From assembly GCF_045788535.1 (NCBI RefSeq), contig NZ_CP074074.1:1364001-1428000 (forward strand): a DNA stretch of 64,000 nucleotides. The letters are read 5' to 3'. The stretch comes from Allotamlana fucoidanivorans (GTDB lineage Bacteria; Bacteroidota; Bacteroidia; Flavobacteriales; Flavobacteriaceae). A program made the translations under genes and the position numbers. Under the pieces are notes generated by a model. That model ran no database searches. It was not told where the DNA came from and saw only the letters and a list, made by a program, of their open reading frames with translations. Below, piece after piece: positions 37,048-46,338 of this stretch; the stretch's first letter is position 1, and every line of letters begins with the position of its first letter.

Positions 37048-40000
37048 CTATACTATTTCTAATTCTTCAACCATTACTTCTCCTTTTGCTAAACGCTCAA
37101 GAGCTTTCTTATATTCTATAGGCATTACTTTTACAAAGTTTGCTAAACTCGTGTCCCAATTGGCCAATAATTCTTTAGCTCTGTTACTATTTGTATATAA
37201 TGCGTGTTTTTCTATTGATGCTTTTAACTCGGCAGCATCCTCAGTGCTAATATCTTCAAACTCTATAGTTTCTGTATTACACAGACCGTTTACAAATTTA
37301 TTTTCAGGATCAAAAACATAAGCAATACCACCACTCATTCCGGCAGCGAAGTTTCTTCCGGTGTTACCTAAAACAATAACTCTACCTCCGGTCATATACT
37401 CACAGCAGTGATCTCCAACCCCTTCAACAACGGCAGAAGCTCCTGAGTTTCTTACTGCAAAACGTTCCCCTGCAATACCATTAATATAAGCCTCACCTTG
37501 AACGGCTCCAAACAAACACACGTTACCAACAATGATATTTTCTTCAGCAATAAAATCTGCAGATGCTGGTTTTTTAACGATTAATTTGGCGCCAGATAAG
37601 CCTTTGCCTAGATAATCGTTGGTGTTACCTTCAACTGTAAATGTTAATCCGTGAGCTCCGAAAGCCCCAAAACTCTGACCCGCAGATCCGGTGAAATTAA
37701 TATTTAAGGTGTCTTCAGGTAAGCCTTGATGACCATATATTTTTGATATCTCATTACTCACTATTGCACCCACTGTTCTATCAATATTTTTGATAGGGTA
37801 TGCCAAGTTCATTTTTTCTTTTCTATAAAGCGCTCGGTGAGAATCTTTAAGTATGGTAAAGTCTAATACGTTCTCAAGATTGTGATCTTGAGCTTCTGTA
37901 TTTCTTACCGTCAATTGGCTATACGCCGTTGGTCTGTGAAGTATACTTGACAAATCAAGACCTCTGGCTTTGTAGTGTTTAATGGCTTTATTCGCATTAA
38001 TTTTATGCGTTTGCCCTACCATTTCAGCTACCGTTCTAAATCCTAGTTGTGCCATAATACCTCTTAATTCCTCTGCAATGTAGTAGAAGAAATTAATAAC
38101 GTGTTCTGGGGTGCCTTTAAAGTTCTTGCGTAGCTCTTTGTCTTGAGTGGCAATACCCACTGGACATGTGTTTAAATGACATTTACGCATCATAATACAT
38201 CCTGAAGCTACAAGCGGTGCTGTAGCAAAACCAAATTCTTCTGCTCCTAGCAAGGCTGCTATGGCTACGTCACGACCTGTTTTTAACTGCCCGTCACATT
38301 CTACAACAATACGACTACGTAAGTTATTAAGAACCAAAGTTTGTTGCGCTTCTGATAGACCAAGTTCCCAAGGTAAACCAGCATGTTTTAAAGAGGTAAG
38401 TGGAGAGGCTCCTGTTCCACCGTCATATCCTGAAATAAGAACCACATCGGCTTTAGCTTTGGCCACACCAGCAGCAATAGTTCCTACCCCAACTTCAGAT
38501 ACTAATTTCACGTTAATTCTAGCATCTCTATTAGCATTTTTTAAATCGAAAATAAGTTGTGCTAAATCTTCAATAGAATAAATATCATGATGGGGTGGTG
38601 GTGAAATTAACCCTACAAAAGGTGTTGAGTTACGCGCATTGGCAATCCATGGTAATACTTTTTCTCCAGGCAGCTGACCACCTTCACCAGGTTTAGCACC
38701 TTGAGCCATTTTAATTTGGATTTCTTTGGCATTGGTTAAGTAATGCGATGTTACTCCAAATCGGCCAGAAGCCACTTGCTTAATAGCAGAGTTTCTACTG
38801 TCACCATTTACATCTTTTTGAAAACGACGACGGTCTTCTCCTCCTTCACCCGAATTAGATTTACCACCTATACGGTTCATGGCAATGGCTAAGTTTTCAT
38901 GGGCTTCACGAGAAATAGACCCGTAAGACATGGCGCCCGTTTTAAAGCGTTTCACAATGTCAGTCCATGGTTCTACTTCATCTAAAGGAATAGGGTCTAA
39001 ATTATCAAACTCAAATAAACCACGAATGGTCATTAAGTTTTCAGACTGCTCGTTAATGGCTTTTGAATACACATCATAACTAGCCTGATCACTCAATCTT
39101 ACCGCTTGTTGTAATTTAGCAACGGTAGTTGGGTTGAATAAATGGCGCTCACCGTTACGTCTCCAACGGTAATCCCCTCCTATGTTTAATCCTAGCTTTC
39201 GGTCTATTCTATTATCTGGATAGGCTTGTTTATAACGCTCATTAATTTCTTTTTCAATTTCATATAAACCGATGCCTTCTACTCTTGATGCTGTGTAAGG
39301 GAAGTATTTTTCAACAAATTGTGAGTTAAAACCAACAATTTCAAAAATTTGAGAACCCCTATACGAGTGTAAGGTAGAGATTCCAATTTTGTTCATAATT
39401 TTTAAGATACCTTTTCCAATTGCTTTGTTGAAATTTTCAACTGCTTTTTCTTCATCCATACCAGTAATGAAGCCTTCTTTTACTTGCATTCTGATTATTT
39501 CATTCACCATATATGGGTTTATGGCACTAGCGCCATAACCAAATAAAGTAGCAAAATGATGCGGCTCACGAGGTTCTGCAGATTCAATAATGATATCAAA
39601 ATAAGAACGTTTACGTAAGCGGTTTAACTGGTGGTTTACATAGGAGCAAGCTAATAGAGCTGGAATAGGGGCAAACTCTTGGTTAACACCTCTATCAGAA
39701 AGAATAATGATATTTGTTTTTCTTTCTAGCGCTTTTTCAACTTGTAAAATAATATCTTCTAAAGCATCTTCAAGACCGTTGAGTCCTTGAGCTTTAGGGT
39801 ATAGCATTTGAATGGTTTCAGCTTTGAAGCTTTCAATTTTTATGGTTCTAATTTTTTCTAAATCGGCGTTTGAAATTACCGGATTTTGAATTCTTAGTTT
39901 TCTACACTGTCTTTCAGTAATACTGAAAATATTACGGTCTTTACCAAGATTTAAACTAATGTCGGTTACAATTTCTTCACGAATTCCATCTAATGGCGGA

Positions 40001-41562
40001 TTGGTTACCTGTGCAAATAATTGTTTGAAATAGTTTGAAATGAGTTGAGGTCTATCTGATAAAACGGCAAGTGGGGTATCAATACCCATAGAGCCTAAAG
40101 CTTCTTTTCCGTTTACCGCCATAGGAGTAATTACCTCTTGAATATCTTCAAAGGTGTAATTGAATAAACGCTGCCGTGTTTTTATGTCAATCGTTTCAAT
40201 TGGGCAGGTTTCATTGGTGTAGGGTACGTCTCTTAAATGTAAGCGCGTTTTATCTAACCATTTTTTGTATGGTCTTTCAGAAACTATTTTGGTTTTAATC
40301 TCTTCGTCTTCAATGATGCGACCTTCGTTCATATCCACCAAGAACATTTTACCAGGCTCTAATCTACCATGTTCTAAAACATCTTCAGGAGCAACATCAA
40401 CCACTCCAATTTCAGAAGACATAATTAATTTACCACTTTTAGTAACGGTATATCTTGAAGGTCTTAACCCGTTTCTATCTAATAAAGCACCAATATAGTC
40501 TCCATCTGTAAACGGTACTGAAGCAGGGCCATCCCAAGGCTCCATAATACAACCATTGTATTCATAAAAGGCCTTTTTATCGGTACTCATGGTTTTGTGT
40601 TTTTCCCATGCCTCAGGAATCATCATCATCATGATTTCGGGTAATGATCTATCAGTATGCGTTAACAATTCAACCACCATATCCATAGAAGCAGAATCTG
40701 ATTTTCCAGGCAGAATAATAGGGAAAAGTTTGTCTATTTGCGGACCAAACACATCACTTTTCATAATTTCCTCACGTACGCGCATTCTACTCACATTACC
40801 TCTTAGGGTGTTGATTTCACCATTCTGACACATAAAGCGGAACGGTTGCGCCAATTCCCAAGTTGGCATGGTGTTGGTTGAAAAGCGTTGGTGTACAAGT
40901 GCTAAACGTGTTACCAAATCAATTTGTTGTAAATCGGTGTAATATGGACCAATATCTTCTGGCATGATAATACCTTTGTAGATAATGGTTGTATTTGATA
41001 AGCTGGGTACGTAAAAATAATGACTCTCAGAGATTTTTGATTCTCTTATAGTATGTTCAGTAATTTTTCTAGCAGCATATAATTTAGCTTTAAAAGTAGC
41101 GTCATCAATTGCTTCGGTTTTGCCAATAAAAAGTTGCTCAATATTAGGTTCTGAAGCTAAGGCTATTTGGCCTAACTGTGTCGAATCAACAGGTACTTCT
41201 CTCCAACCTAAAATAGAAAGACCTTGTGCTTTAACTTCGTTTTCAAAGGTTGATTTACAAAAATTATATTGGTTCTTTACTTTTGGAAGAAACACCATCC
41301 CAACCGCATACTCTCGTGGTTCAGGTAAAGAGAACTCACAAACACGTTTAAAATAATCATGAGGGATATCAATCAATAAACCAGCCCCATCACCAGTTTT
41401 CCCATCAGCACTGACACCTCCGCGGTGTTCTAATTTTACCAGAATTTCTAAGGCATCATGTATGATTTGATTTGTTTTCTCTCCTTTAAGATTACAAATA
41501 AAACCAGCGCCGCAATTTTCGTGCTCAAATTCTGGGTAATAAAGTCCTTGTTTCTTCAACAT
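37048..41562 (-). CDS. gltB: Glutamate synthase large subunit
   Basis: GltB makes two glutamates from glutamine and 2-oxoglutarate. The start is ATG 41562 rather than the upstream TTG at 41571, placing the catalytic cysteine at position 17 in ENCGAGF, exposed after propeptide cleavage. Domains in order are N-terminal glutamine amidotransferase (about 17-420), central domain, FMN-binding synthase domain (about 780-1200) and C-terminal beta-helix. Conserved segments include SGYDGGTGASPLTSLKHAGLP, and CIMMRKCHLNTCPVGIATQD with its 3Fe-4S cysteines. A glycine-rich C-terminal domain includes GGRVIVLGNTGRNFAAGMSG. Length about 1,500 is standard. It is divergent from the porin/Amt cluster. Confidence 0.97.
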   Translation of the reverse strand: MLKKQGLYYPEFEHENCGAGFICNLKGEKTNQIIHDALEILVKLEHRGGVSADGKTGDGAGLLIDIPHDYFKRVCEFSLPEPREYAVGMVFLPKVKNQYNFCKSTFENEVKAQGLSILGWREVPVDSTQLGQIALASEPNIEQLFIGKTEAIDDATFKAKLYAARKITEHTIRESKISESHYFYVPSLSNTTIIYKGIIMPEDIGPYYTDLQQIDLVTRLALVHQRFSTNTMPTWELAQPFRFMCQNGEINTLRGNVSRMRVREEIMKSDVFGPQIDKLFPIILPGKSDSASMDMVVELLTHTDRSLPEIMMMMIPEAWEKHKTMSTDKKAFYEYNGCIMEPWDGPASVPFTDGDYIGALLDRNGLRPSRYTVTKSGKLIMSSEIGVVDVAPEDVLEHGRLEPGKMFLVDMNEGRIIEDEEIKTKIVSERPYKKWLDKTRLHLRDVPYTNETCPIETIDIKTRQRLFNYTFEDIQEVITPMAVNGKEALGSMGIDTPLAVLSDRPQLISNYFKQLFAQVTNPPLDGIREEIVTDISLNLGKDRNIFSITERQCRKLRIQNPVISNADLEKIRTIKIESFKAETIQMLYPKAQGLNGLEDALEDIILQVEKALERKTNIIILSDRGVNQEFAPIPALLACSYVNHQLNRLRKRSYFDIIIESAEPREPHHFATLFGYGASAINPYMVNEIIRMQVKEGFITGMDEEKAVENFNKAIGKGILKIMNKIGISTLHSYRGSQIFEIVGFNSQFVEKYFPYTASRVEGIGLYEIEKEINERYKQAYPDNRIDRKLGLNIGGDYRWRRNGERHLFNPTTVAKLQQAVRLSDQASYDVYSKAINEQSENLMTIRGLFEFDNLDPIPLDEVEPWTDIVKRFKTGAMSYGSISREAHENLAIAMNRIGGKSNSGEGGEDRRRFQKDVNGDSRNSAIKQVASGRFGVTSHYLTNAKEIQIKMAQGAKPGEGGQLPGEKVLPWIANARNSTPFVGLISPPPHHDIYSIEDLAQLIFDLKNANRDARINVKLVSEVGVGTIAAGVAKAKADVVLISGYDGGTGASPLTSLKHAGLPWELGLSEAQQTLVLNNLRSRIVVECDGQLKTGRDVAIAALLGAEEFGFATAPLVASGCIMMRKCHLNTCPVGIATQDKELRKNFKGTPEHVINFFYYIAEELRGIMAQLGFRTVAEMVGQTHKINANKAIKHYKARGLDLSSILHRPTAYSQLTVRNTEAQDHNLENVLDFTILKDSHRALYRKEKMNLAYPIKNIDRTVGAIVSNEISKIYGHQGLPEDTLNINFTGSAGQSFGAFGAHGLTFTVEGNTNDYLGKGLSGAKLIVKKPASADFIAEENIIVGNVCLFGAVQGEAYINGIAGERFAVRNSGASAVVEGVGDHCCEYMTGGRVIVLGNTGRNFAAGMSGGIAYVFDPENKFVNGLCNTETIEFEDISTEDAAELKASIEKHALYTNSNRAKELLANWDTSLANFVKVMPIEYKKALERLAKGEVMVEELEIV

Positions 41563-41886
41563 AATCAACAAATAATTGGTTTAAAAACTCGAGTTGAAGC
41601 GCTAAGATACGTGCTAGTTTTTGAATTACAATAGGTGCTAATTCATTATTTCGATTTTAGGACTGAACTTCTAATAATAATAATGATATATCAATATTAA
41701 ACGCATTTTTTAATAAATATTCAAAGTATATAATATAGGGTGTAAAATGATGAAATGTGAATTTCTGCTAAGGTTTTTATTGTTTAATGAAAATTATATC
41801 AGTAAAACAATGAAAATACTGACAATTATTCAAATAATTAAGTTGTTGAAAAATCAAAAAATCTAACAATCTTGATAATACCCTTA

Positions 41887-41944
41887 AAAAAATAGGGGTA
41901 AAATTGGAAAAATGATAAAAGTTAAACAATTACCCCTATTTTTT
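41887..41944. repeat. 15-bp perfect inverted repeat, candidate operator upstream of porin/amt genes
   Basis: AAAAAATAGGGGTAA at 41887-41901 is the exact reverse complement of TTACCCCTATTTTTT at 41930-41944, separated by 28 bases. The right arm ends about 23 bases upstream of the -7 box TAAGTTTG, so it overlaps the -33 region. A further GGGGTTAAAA lies at 41947-41956. Position and symmetry suggest a regulator binding site rather than a terminator; the regulator is unknown. Confidence 0.6.
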
Positions 41945-41967
41945 ATGGGGGTTAAAACTTTTTAACA

Positions 41968-41975
41968 TAAGTTTG
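41968..41975 (+). promoter_or_regulatory. Promoter -7 box TAAGTTTG for the porin gene
   Basis: This exact TAnnTTTG match predicts a leader of about 88 bases before the ATG at 42069. The inverted repeat lies immediately upstream. Confidence 0.55.
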
Positions 41976-42068
41976 GCTCGTTCTTAAGGAAAAATAGATC
42001 ATTTAAAACAACCAAAAACTAAAACAAATTACACGATCTATTTAATAATTAACTAAAAGAAAACAATT

Positions 42069-43091
42069 ATGAAAAAATTACTTACACTTTCAATGCTTTT
42101 TGTAGCAACGGCTTTATTTGCACAGGAAGAAGCGTCAGAAAAGAAATTCACAATCAGCGGTTCTATTGATGCTTATTATAGAACTAACTTTAATGGTCCA
42201 AATGATGCAGAAAACTGGACTGCTCCGGGATCTTCTTTTGCTAACCTGCCAGGTTTTGCATTAGGTATGGCAAATGTTATTGCTAGTTACGAAGGTGAGA
42301 AAGTTGGTTTTGTGGCTGATCTTGTATTTGGACCAAGAGGTACAGATGCGATTTTTGCTTCTCCAATGTATTCAGCTACTGGTAATATTGTAAACCAATT
42401 ATACGCTTACTGGAATGTTAGTGAGTCAATCACTTTAACCATGGGTAATTTCAATACGTTCTTAGGGTATGAGGTTATTTCTCCAACGGGTAACTTTAAC
42501 TACAGTACTTCTTATTTATTTTCTTACGGACCTTTTTCTCATACTGGTTTAAAGGCTGATATCGCTTTAACTGATGATTTGAGTTTAATGGTAGGTGTAA
42601 TGAATGATACTGATTTAACTGAGTTCAATCCAACAGGTGATTACGCTTTTGGTGCTCAATTGGGGTATGCAGGTCAATACTTAAACTTTTTACTAGACCC
42701 TTCTTTTACTGAAATTGACTTCACAGGAGGGTTCGATATTACAGAATCGTTTTATTTAGGAATCAACGCAGCGTATTTGTCTCTTGAAGATGATGCGGGT
42801 GGATTCTATGGAGGGGCTTTATATCCTCAAGTTGGTATAACTGATACTTTTACTCTTGGTTTGAGAGCTGAATATTTCCAAGAAGAGAAAGACTTTGGTG
42901 CAATTGGAACTGGAGTAGAAGATTCAAGTGTTTTTGCAGCAACTTTAACAGGTAGCTTCGAAATTGAAAACTTAACTATCAAACCAGAACTTAGATTAGA
43001 TAGTACTTCTGATGATGCTTTCTTGGATAATGACAAGATGCCATCAAAAAGCTTAGGTTCATTTGTTTTAGCTGCAATCTACGCATTCTAA
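42069..43091 (+). CDS. Outer-membrane beta-barrel porin (BBP2/OmpL-like)
   Basis: This is a 340-residue outer-membrane protein with signal peptide (KKLLTLSMLFVATALFA-Q). A short charged linker is followed by regular amphipathic strands (FTISGSIDAYYRTNF, YLNFLLDPSF and others) with acidic periplasmic-type turns. It ends in FVLAAIYAF with a C-terminal Phe. The pattern FGPRG, GNFNTFLGYEVISPTGNFNYS is typical of the BBP2 porin family. It lies directly upstream of amt1 and is likely a channel for small nitrogen compounds, which is an inference from position. It ends at its own terminator-like stem-loop. Confidence 0.85.
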   Translation: MKKLLTLSMLFVATALFAQEEASEKKFTISGSIDAYYRTNFNGPNDAENWTAPGSSFANLPGFALGMANVIASYEGEKVGFVADLVFGPRGTDAIFASPMYSATGNIVNQLYAYWNVSESITLTMGNFNTFLGYEVISPTGNFNYSTSYLFSYGPFSHTGLKADIALTDDLSLMVGVMNDTDLTEFNPTGDYAFGAQLGYAGQYLNFLLDPSFTEIDFTGGFDITESFYLGINAAYLSLEDDAGGFYGGALYPQVGITDTFTLGLRAEYFQEEKDFGAIGTGVEDSSVFAATLTGSFEIENLTIKPELRLDSTSDDAFLDNDKMPSKSLGSFVLAAIYAF

Positions 43092-43127
43092 GCTTTGAAG
43101 CAATACAAAATTTAATATAAGGAGAAT

Positions 43128-43168
43128 AAAGACGAGTTCTCTAATCAATTTAGAAGGCTCGTCTTTTC
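43128..43168 (+). terminator. Stem-loop terminator between porin and amt1
   Basis: AAAGACGAG at 43128-43136 pairs with CTCGTCTTT at 43158-43166, with a partly paired interior. It may attenuate porin transcripts, letting only some reach amt1. Confidence 0.65.
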
Positions 43169-43199
43169 TTCAATTAACTAACCCTAAAAATTATTTATT

Positions 43200-44465
43200 A
43201 TGTCATTATTAAACATGCCACTTATAATGCAAGACACCGCCGCCATTGAAGGCGATATGGGAATGTTGTGGATGCTTATTTCAGGTATCTTAGTATTCTT
43301 AATGCAAGCAGGATTTACATTAGTTGAGTCTGGTTTTACACGTTCAAAAAACGTGGTAAACATTGCTATGAAAAATGTACTTGATATTGCAGTAGGATCA
43401 TTAGTGTTCTGGTTTATTGGGTATTCACTTATGTATGGAGATACCAACGGATGGATTGGTTGGAGTGGTCTTATGTATAATCAAGGTCCTGCCGATTTGT
43501 TTTTCCAAACGGTATTCTGTGCTACAGCTGCAACTATTGTATCTGGAGCTATAGCGGGTAGAACAAAATATACTACATATATTATTTTCTCTTTGATTAT
43601 GACAGCGGTTATCTATCCAATTGCTGGTGGATGGCAATGGAATGGCGATGGATGGTTGGCTCAAATGGGCTTCATAGATTTTGCTGGTTCTTCAATTGTA
43701 CATGCTGTAGGTGGATGGGCTGCCCTAGTGGGTGCTGCTTTAGTAGGTCCTAGACTTGGTAAGTATATGGATGGTAAAGCGGTTAATATTCCAGGTCATA
43801 ACAAATTATTAGCTACCCTAGGGGTATTCATCTTATGGTTCGGATGGTTCGGATTTAACGGTGGTTCTCAATTAGCTTGGGGTGGTGATGATGCTGTAGG
43901 TGCCTCTATGGTAGTTTTAGTAACTAACCTTGCTGCTTCTGCCGGTGCTGTTGGTGCTCTTTTCTTATCATGGTTCAAATATAAAAAGCCAAATCTAGAT
44001 ATGACCTTAAATGGAGCTTTGGCTGGTTTAGTAGGTATAACTGCCGGTTGTGGAAATATGACAGAAGGTGGTGCCATCATAGCTGGTTTTATAGCAGGTC
44101 TTATCGTAGTGTTCTCTATGGAGTTTGTAGAGCAAAAGTTAAAGATTGATGATGCTGTTGGAGCATTTTCTGTACATGGAATAGCTGGTTTTTGGGGAAC
44201 GATTGTAATAGGTCTTTGGGGTGTTGACGGAGACACTGGTATTGGACTATTAAACGGTGGTGGATCAGCGCAGTTTATAACCCAATTAATTGGAGCTTTG
44301 GCATATGCTGTATGGGCATTGGTAACTTCGTTTATTTTCTTTTATGTGCTAAAGAAAACATTAGGTTTAAGAGTAACTGAAAAAGAAGAAATAGAAGGAT
44401 TAGATCTTTCTGAGCACGGCGCATTAGCTTACCCTGGTAAGAGACAAAGAGAAATTGAAGATTAA
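43200..44465 (+). CDS. amtB: Ammonium transporter (Amt family), copy 1
   Basis: This 421-residue polytopic membrane protein conducts ammonium/ammonia into the cytoplasm. It has about 11 membrane helices. Conserved Amt segments are AGFTLVESGFTRSKNVVNI near 39-57, FFQTVFCATAATIVSGAIAGR near 101-121, DFAGSSIVHAVGGWAALVGA near 159-178 (first pore His), and LWFGWFGFNGGS near 212-223. The second pore His lies in AFSVHGIAGFWGT near 322-334. The C-terminal tail (LRVTEKEEIEGLDLSEHG) is the PII-interacting helix. It is separated from glnK and amt2 by a terminator. The identification is firm; it differs from copy 2 and the two are not a recent duplication. Confidence 0.95.
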   Translation: MSLLNMPLIMQDTAAIEGDMGMLWMLISGILVFLMQAGFTLVESGFTRSKNVVNIAMKNVLDIAVGSLVFWFIGYSLMYGDTNGWIGWSGLMYNQGPADLFFQTVFCATAATIVSGAIAGRTKYTTYIIFSLIMTAVIYPIAGGWQWNGDGWLAQMGFIDFAGSSIVHAVGGWAALVGAALVGPRLGKYMDGKAVNIPGHNKLLATLGVFILWFGWFGFNGGSQLAWGGDDAVGASMVVLVTNLAASAGAVGALFLSWFKYKKPNLDMTLNGALAGLVGITAGCGNMTEGGAIIAGFIAGLIVVFSMEFVEQKLKIDDAVGAFSVHGIAGFWGTIVIGLWGVDGDTGIGLLNGGGSAQFITQLIGALAYAVWALVTSFIFFYVLKKTLGLRVTEKEEIEGLDLSEHGALAYPGKRQREIED

Positions 44466-44540
44466 TTTTTCGAAAAAAAACATAAAGATTTCAAAGTGTT
44501 AGTAACTTTAAATGTTTAGTTTATATAGTGTAATAACTAC

Positions 44541-44575
44541 AAAGGATGCCTAAACTTTATTAGGCATCCTTTTGT
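44541..44575 (+). terminator. Rho-independent terminator after amt1
   Basis: A 13-bp perfect stem AAAGGATGCCTAA/TTAGGCATCCTTT encloses a 6-base loop and is followed by T. It separates amt1 from the PII gene. Confidence 0.85.
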
Positions 44576-44648
44576 TATAATTTTTTAAGGCACCACTTGT
44601 CTTATTCTATGCTAAATAGGAAGCTGCACTAAAAGTTAAATATTTTTA

Positions 44649-44656
44649 TATTTTTG
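44649..44656 (+). promoter_or_regulatory. Promoter -7 box TATTTTTG for the PII-amt2 operon
   Basis: This exact TAnnTTTG match is 29 bases before the PII ATG at 44686. With the terminator upstream, it marks a separate transcription unit. Confidence 0.6.
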
Positions 44657-44685
44657 AAATCTAACGATTAATACTGAAAGACATT

Positions 44686-45024
44686 ATGAAAAAAATTGAA
44701 GCAATTATTAGAAAATCCAAATATCGTGTAGTGAAAGAAGCGCTTCATGAGGTTGGTGTAAATTTCTTTTCTTACTGGGATGTTACTGGTTTAGGAAACG
44801 AAAAAGAAGGGCACGTATACAGAGGCGTGTCTTATAGTACAAGTGATATTCAGCGTAGGTATTTATCTATCGTTGTTAATGATGATTTTGAAGAGGTAAC
44901 TATTCAAGCTCTTTTAAATTCAGCGGCCACAGGCGAAGTTGGTGATGGTAAAATATTTGTATCGGATATTACCGAGTGTTACAGAATACGAACAGGAGAA
45001 AAAGGTGGTGATACACTAAAATAA
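44686..45024 (+). CDS. glnK: PII nitrogen-regulatory protein (GlnB/GlnK family)
   Basis: This 112-residue trimeric signal protein senses 2-oxoglutarate and ATP/ADP and blocks Amt channels. The start KKIEAIIRKSKYRVVKEAL, the T-loop (about 37-55, GHVYRGVSYSTSDIQ) and the B-loop TGEVGDGKIFV near 82-92 are conserved. Y50 in the T-loop aligns with the uridylylated Tyr51 of E. coli GlnB, so uridylylation is possible. It shares an operon with amt2 (27-base gap), consistent with a GlnK-type role; the symbol rests on that context. Confidence 0.93.
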   Translation: MKKIEAIIRKSKYRVVKEALHEVGVNFFSYWDVTGLGNEKEGHVYRGVSYSTSDIQRRYLSIVVNDDFEEVTIQALLNSAATGEVGDGKIFVSDITECYRIRTGEKGGDTLK

Positions 45025-45051
45025 ATTTAAAATAAATACAACTTAATTATA

Positions 45052-46284
45052 ATGGAAGGATTATTTACAGCGAATAATGTATGGATGATGATTTGTACAG
45101 CACTTGTATTTTTTATGCATACAGGTTTCGCATTTTTAGAAATTGGACTAACAAGACAAAAGAACACAATAAACATATTATTTAAAAATATATTCATAAT
45201 TACGGTAGGTCTATTACTGTACTACATTGCTGGGTTTAATTTAATGTACCCAGGTTTTGCAGAAGGGTCTTCTGGAATTCTTGATTTTGCAGGCTTTGGT
45301 ATTGCGGCGCCAGAAAATGGTATGACCCCGGAATATGCTGATGGTGGTTATACTTGGTGGACTGACTTTTTATTTCAAGGTATGTTTGCTGCAACGGCCG
45401 CTACTATAGTGTCTGGTGCGGTTGCTGAACGCATCAAAATAGGACCATTCATGATTTTTACGGTTATATACGTAGGTGTTGTTTATCCTATTGCCGGTTC
45501 ATGGAAATGGGGTGGTGGATTTTTAGATCAAATGGGATTCTATGATTTTGCAGGGTCTACATTAGTGCACTCAGTTGGTGGATGGGCTGCTCTAGTAGCT
45601 GTTTACCTTTTAGGTTCTAGAATTGGAAAATTCGATAAAGAAGGTAAGCCACAAGCTATTCCTGGTCACAGTATTCCATTAGCTACGGCAGGTGTTTTAA
45701 TTCTTTGGTTAGGCTGGTTTGGTTTTAATGGAGGTTCAGTGCTTTCTGCTGATCCAGAATTAACTTCATTAACTCTTGTTACTACTTGCTTGGCAGCTGC
45801 AGCAGGTGGTGTTGTTGCCGCTTTTGTGTCGTTCTTAAAGTATAAAAACTTAGATTTAACTATGTTTTTAAATGGTATTTTAGGTGGTTTAGTAGGTATT
45901 ACTGCTGGTGCCGACGTGATGACGCCAGAAAGTGCTATTATTATTGGTGCTATTGCAGGTGCTTTAATTGTATTTGCTGTTAGTTGTGTGGATGCTATTC
46001 GTTTAGACGATCCTGTTGGAGCCATTGCGGTACACTTGGTATGTGGTATTTGGGGAACGTTGGCAGTTGGTATATTTTCAACTAATCCAGAGCATAGCTT
46101 TGTAACACAATTAATAGGGGTGTTATGTTACGCAGGGTTTTGTTTGGTAACTTCATTCTTAATTATTTTTACTCTAAAGAAAACCGTAGGAATCAGAGTG
46201 TCAGAAAGAGAAGAATTAGAAGGTTTAGATGCGCATGAGCATGGTATGGATGCTTACCCTGACTTTCGTTTGAATGAACACTAA
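45052..46284 (+). CDS. Ammonium transporter (Amt family), copy 2
   Basis: This second, 410-residue Amt channel lies immediately after the PII gene. It has the same helix pattern: MHTGFAFLEIGLTRQKNTINI near 22-42, LFQGMFAATAATIVSGAVAER near 104-124, DFAGSTLVHSVGGWAALVAV near 165-184 (first pore His) and LWLGWFGFNGGS near 219-230. The second pore His is in GAIAVHLVCGIWGT near 322-335. The C-terminal tail GIRVSEREELEGLDAHEHG resembles that of copy 1. Sequence divergence from copy 1 is high. Its coupling to PII makes it the more likely regulated channel. Confidence 0.94.
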   Translation: MEGLFTANNVWMMICTALVFFMHTGFAFLEIGLTRQKNTINILFKNIFIITVGLLLYYIAGFNLMYPGFAEGSSGILDFAGFGIAAPENGMTPEYADGGYTWWTDFLFQGMFAATAATIVSGAVAERIKIGPFMIFTVIYVGVVYPIAGSWKWGGGFLDQMGFYDFAGSTLVHSVGGWAALVAVYLLGSRIGKFDKEGKPQAIPGHSIPLATAGVLILWLGWFGFNGGSVLSADPELTSLTLVTTCLAAAAGGVVAAFVSFLKYKNLDLTMFLNGILGGLVGITAGADVMTPESAIIIGAIAGALIVFAVSCVDAIRLDDPVGAIAVHLVCGIWGTLAVGIFSTNPEHSFVTQLIGVLCYAGFCLVTSFLIIFTLKKTVGIRVSEREELEGLDAHEHGMDAYPDFRLNEH

Positions 46285-46308
46285 TTTTTAGGTACTATAT
46301 ATTTTTGA

Positions 46309-46338
46309 AAATGCCTCGCAAAAGCGAGGCATTTTTTT
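46309..46338 (+). terminator. Rho-independent terminator after amt2
   Basis: The 9-bp stem ATGCCTCGC/GCGAGGCAT has a tight AAAA loop and a seven-T run. It is the clearest terminator in the window. Confidence 0.92.

Larger units (their letters stand above)
41572..42068. other. Divergent regulatory region between gltB and the porin-amt cluster
   Basis: This 497-base gap holds no open frame of note. It contains the 15-bp inverted repeat (41887-41944), a related single motif ATAGGGTGTAAAA at 41735-41747, and an exact -7 box for the porin at 41968-41975. No exact minus-strand box for gltB was found. The remainder is AT-rich with no other structure that I can see. Confidence 0.6.

Noticed and set aside
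38261..38581. Plus-strand frame inside gltB
   Set aside because: It is antisense to the conserved FMN-binding synthase domain of GltB; no independent support.
41887..41944. Inverted repeat as a rho-independent terminator
   Set aside because: No gene ends here (both flanking genes are divergent), and the 28-base loop is long for a terminator.
43200..46284. The two Amt genes as a tandem duplication
   Set aside because: They share only family motifs, differ widely elsewhere and have different regulatory units, so a recent duplication is unlikely.
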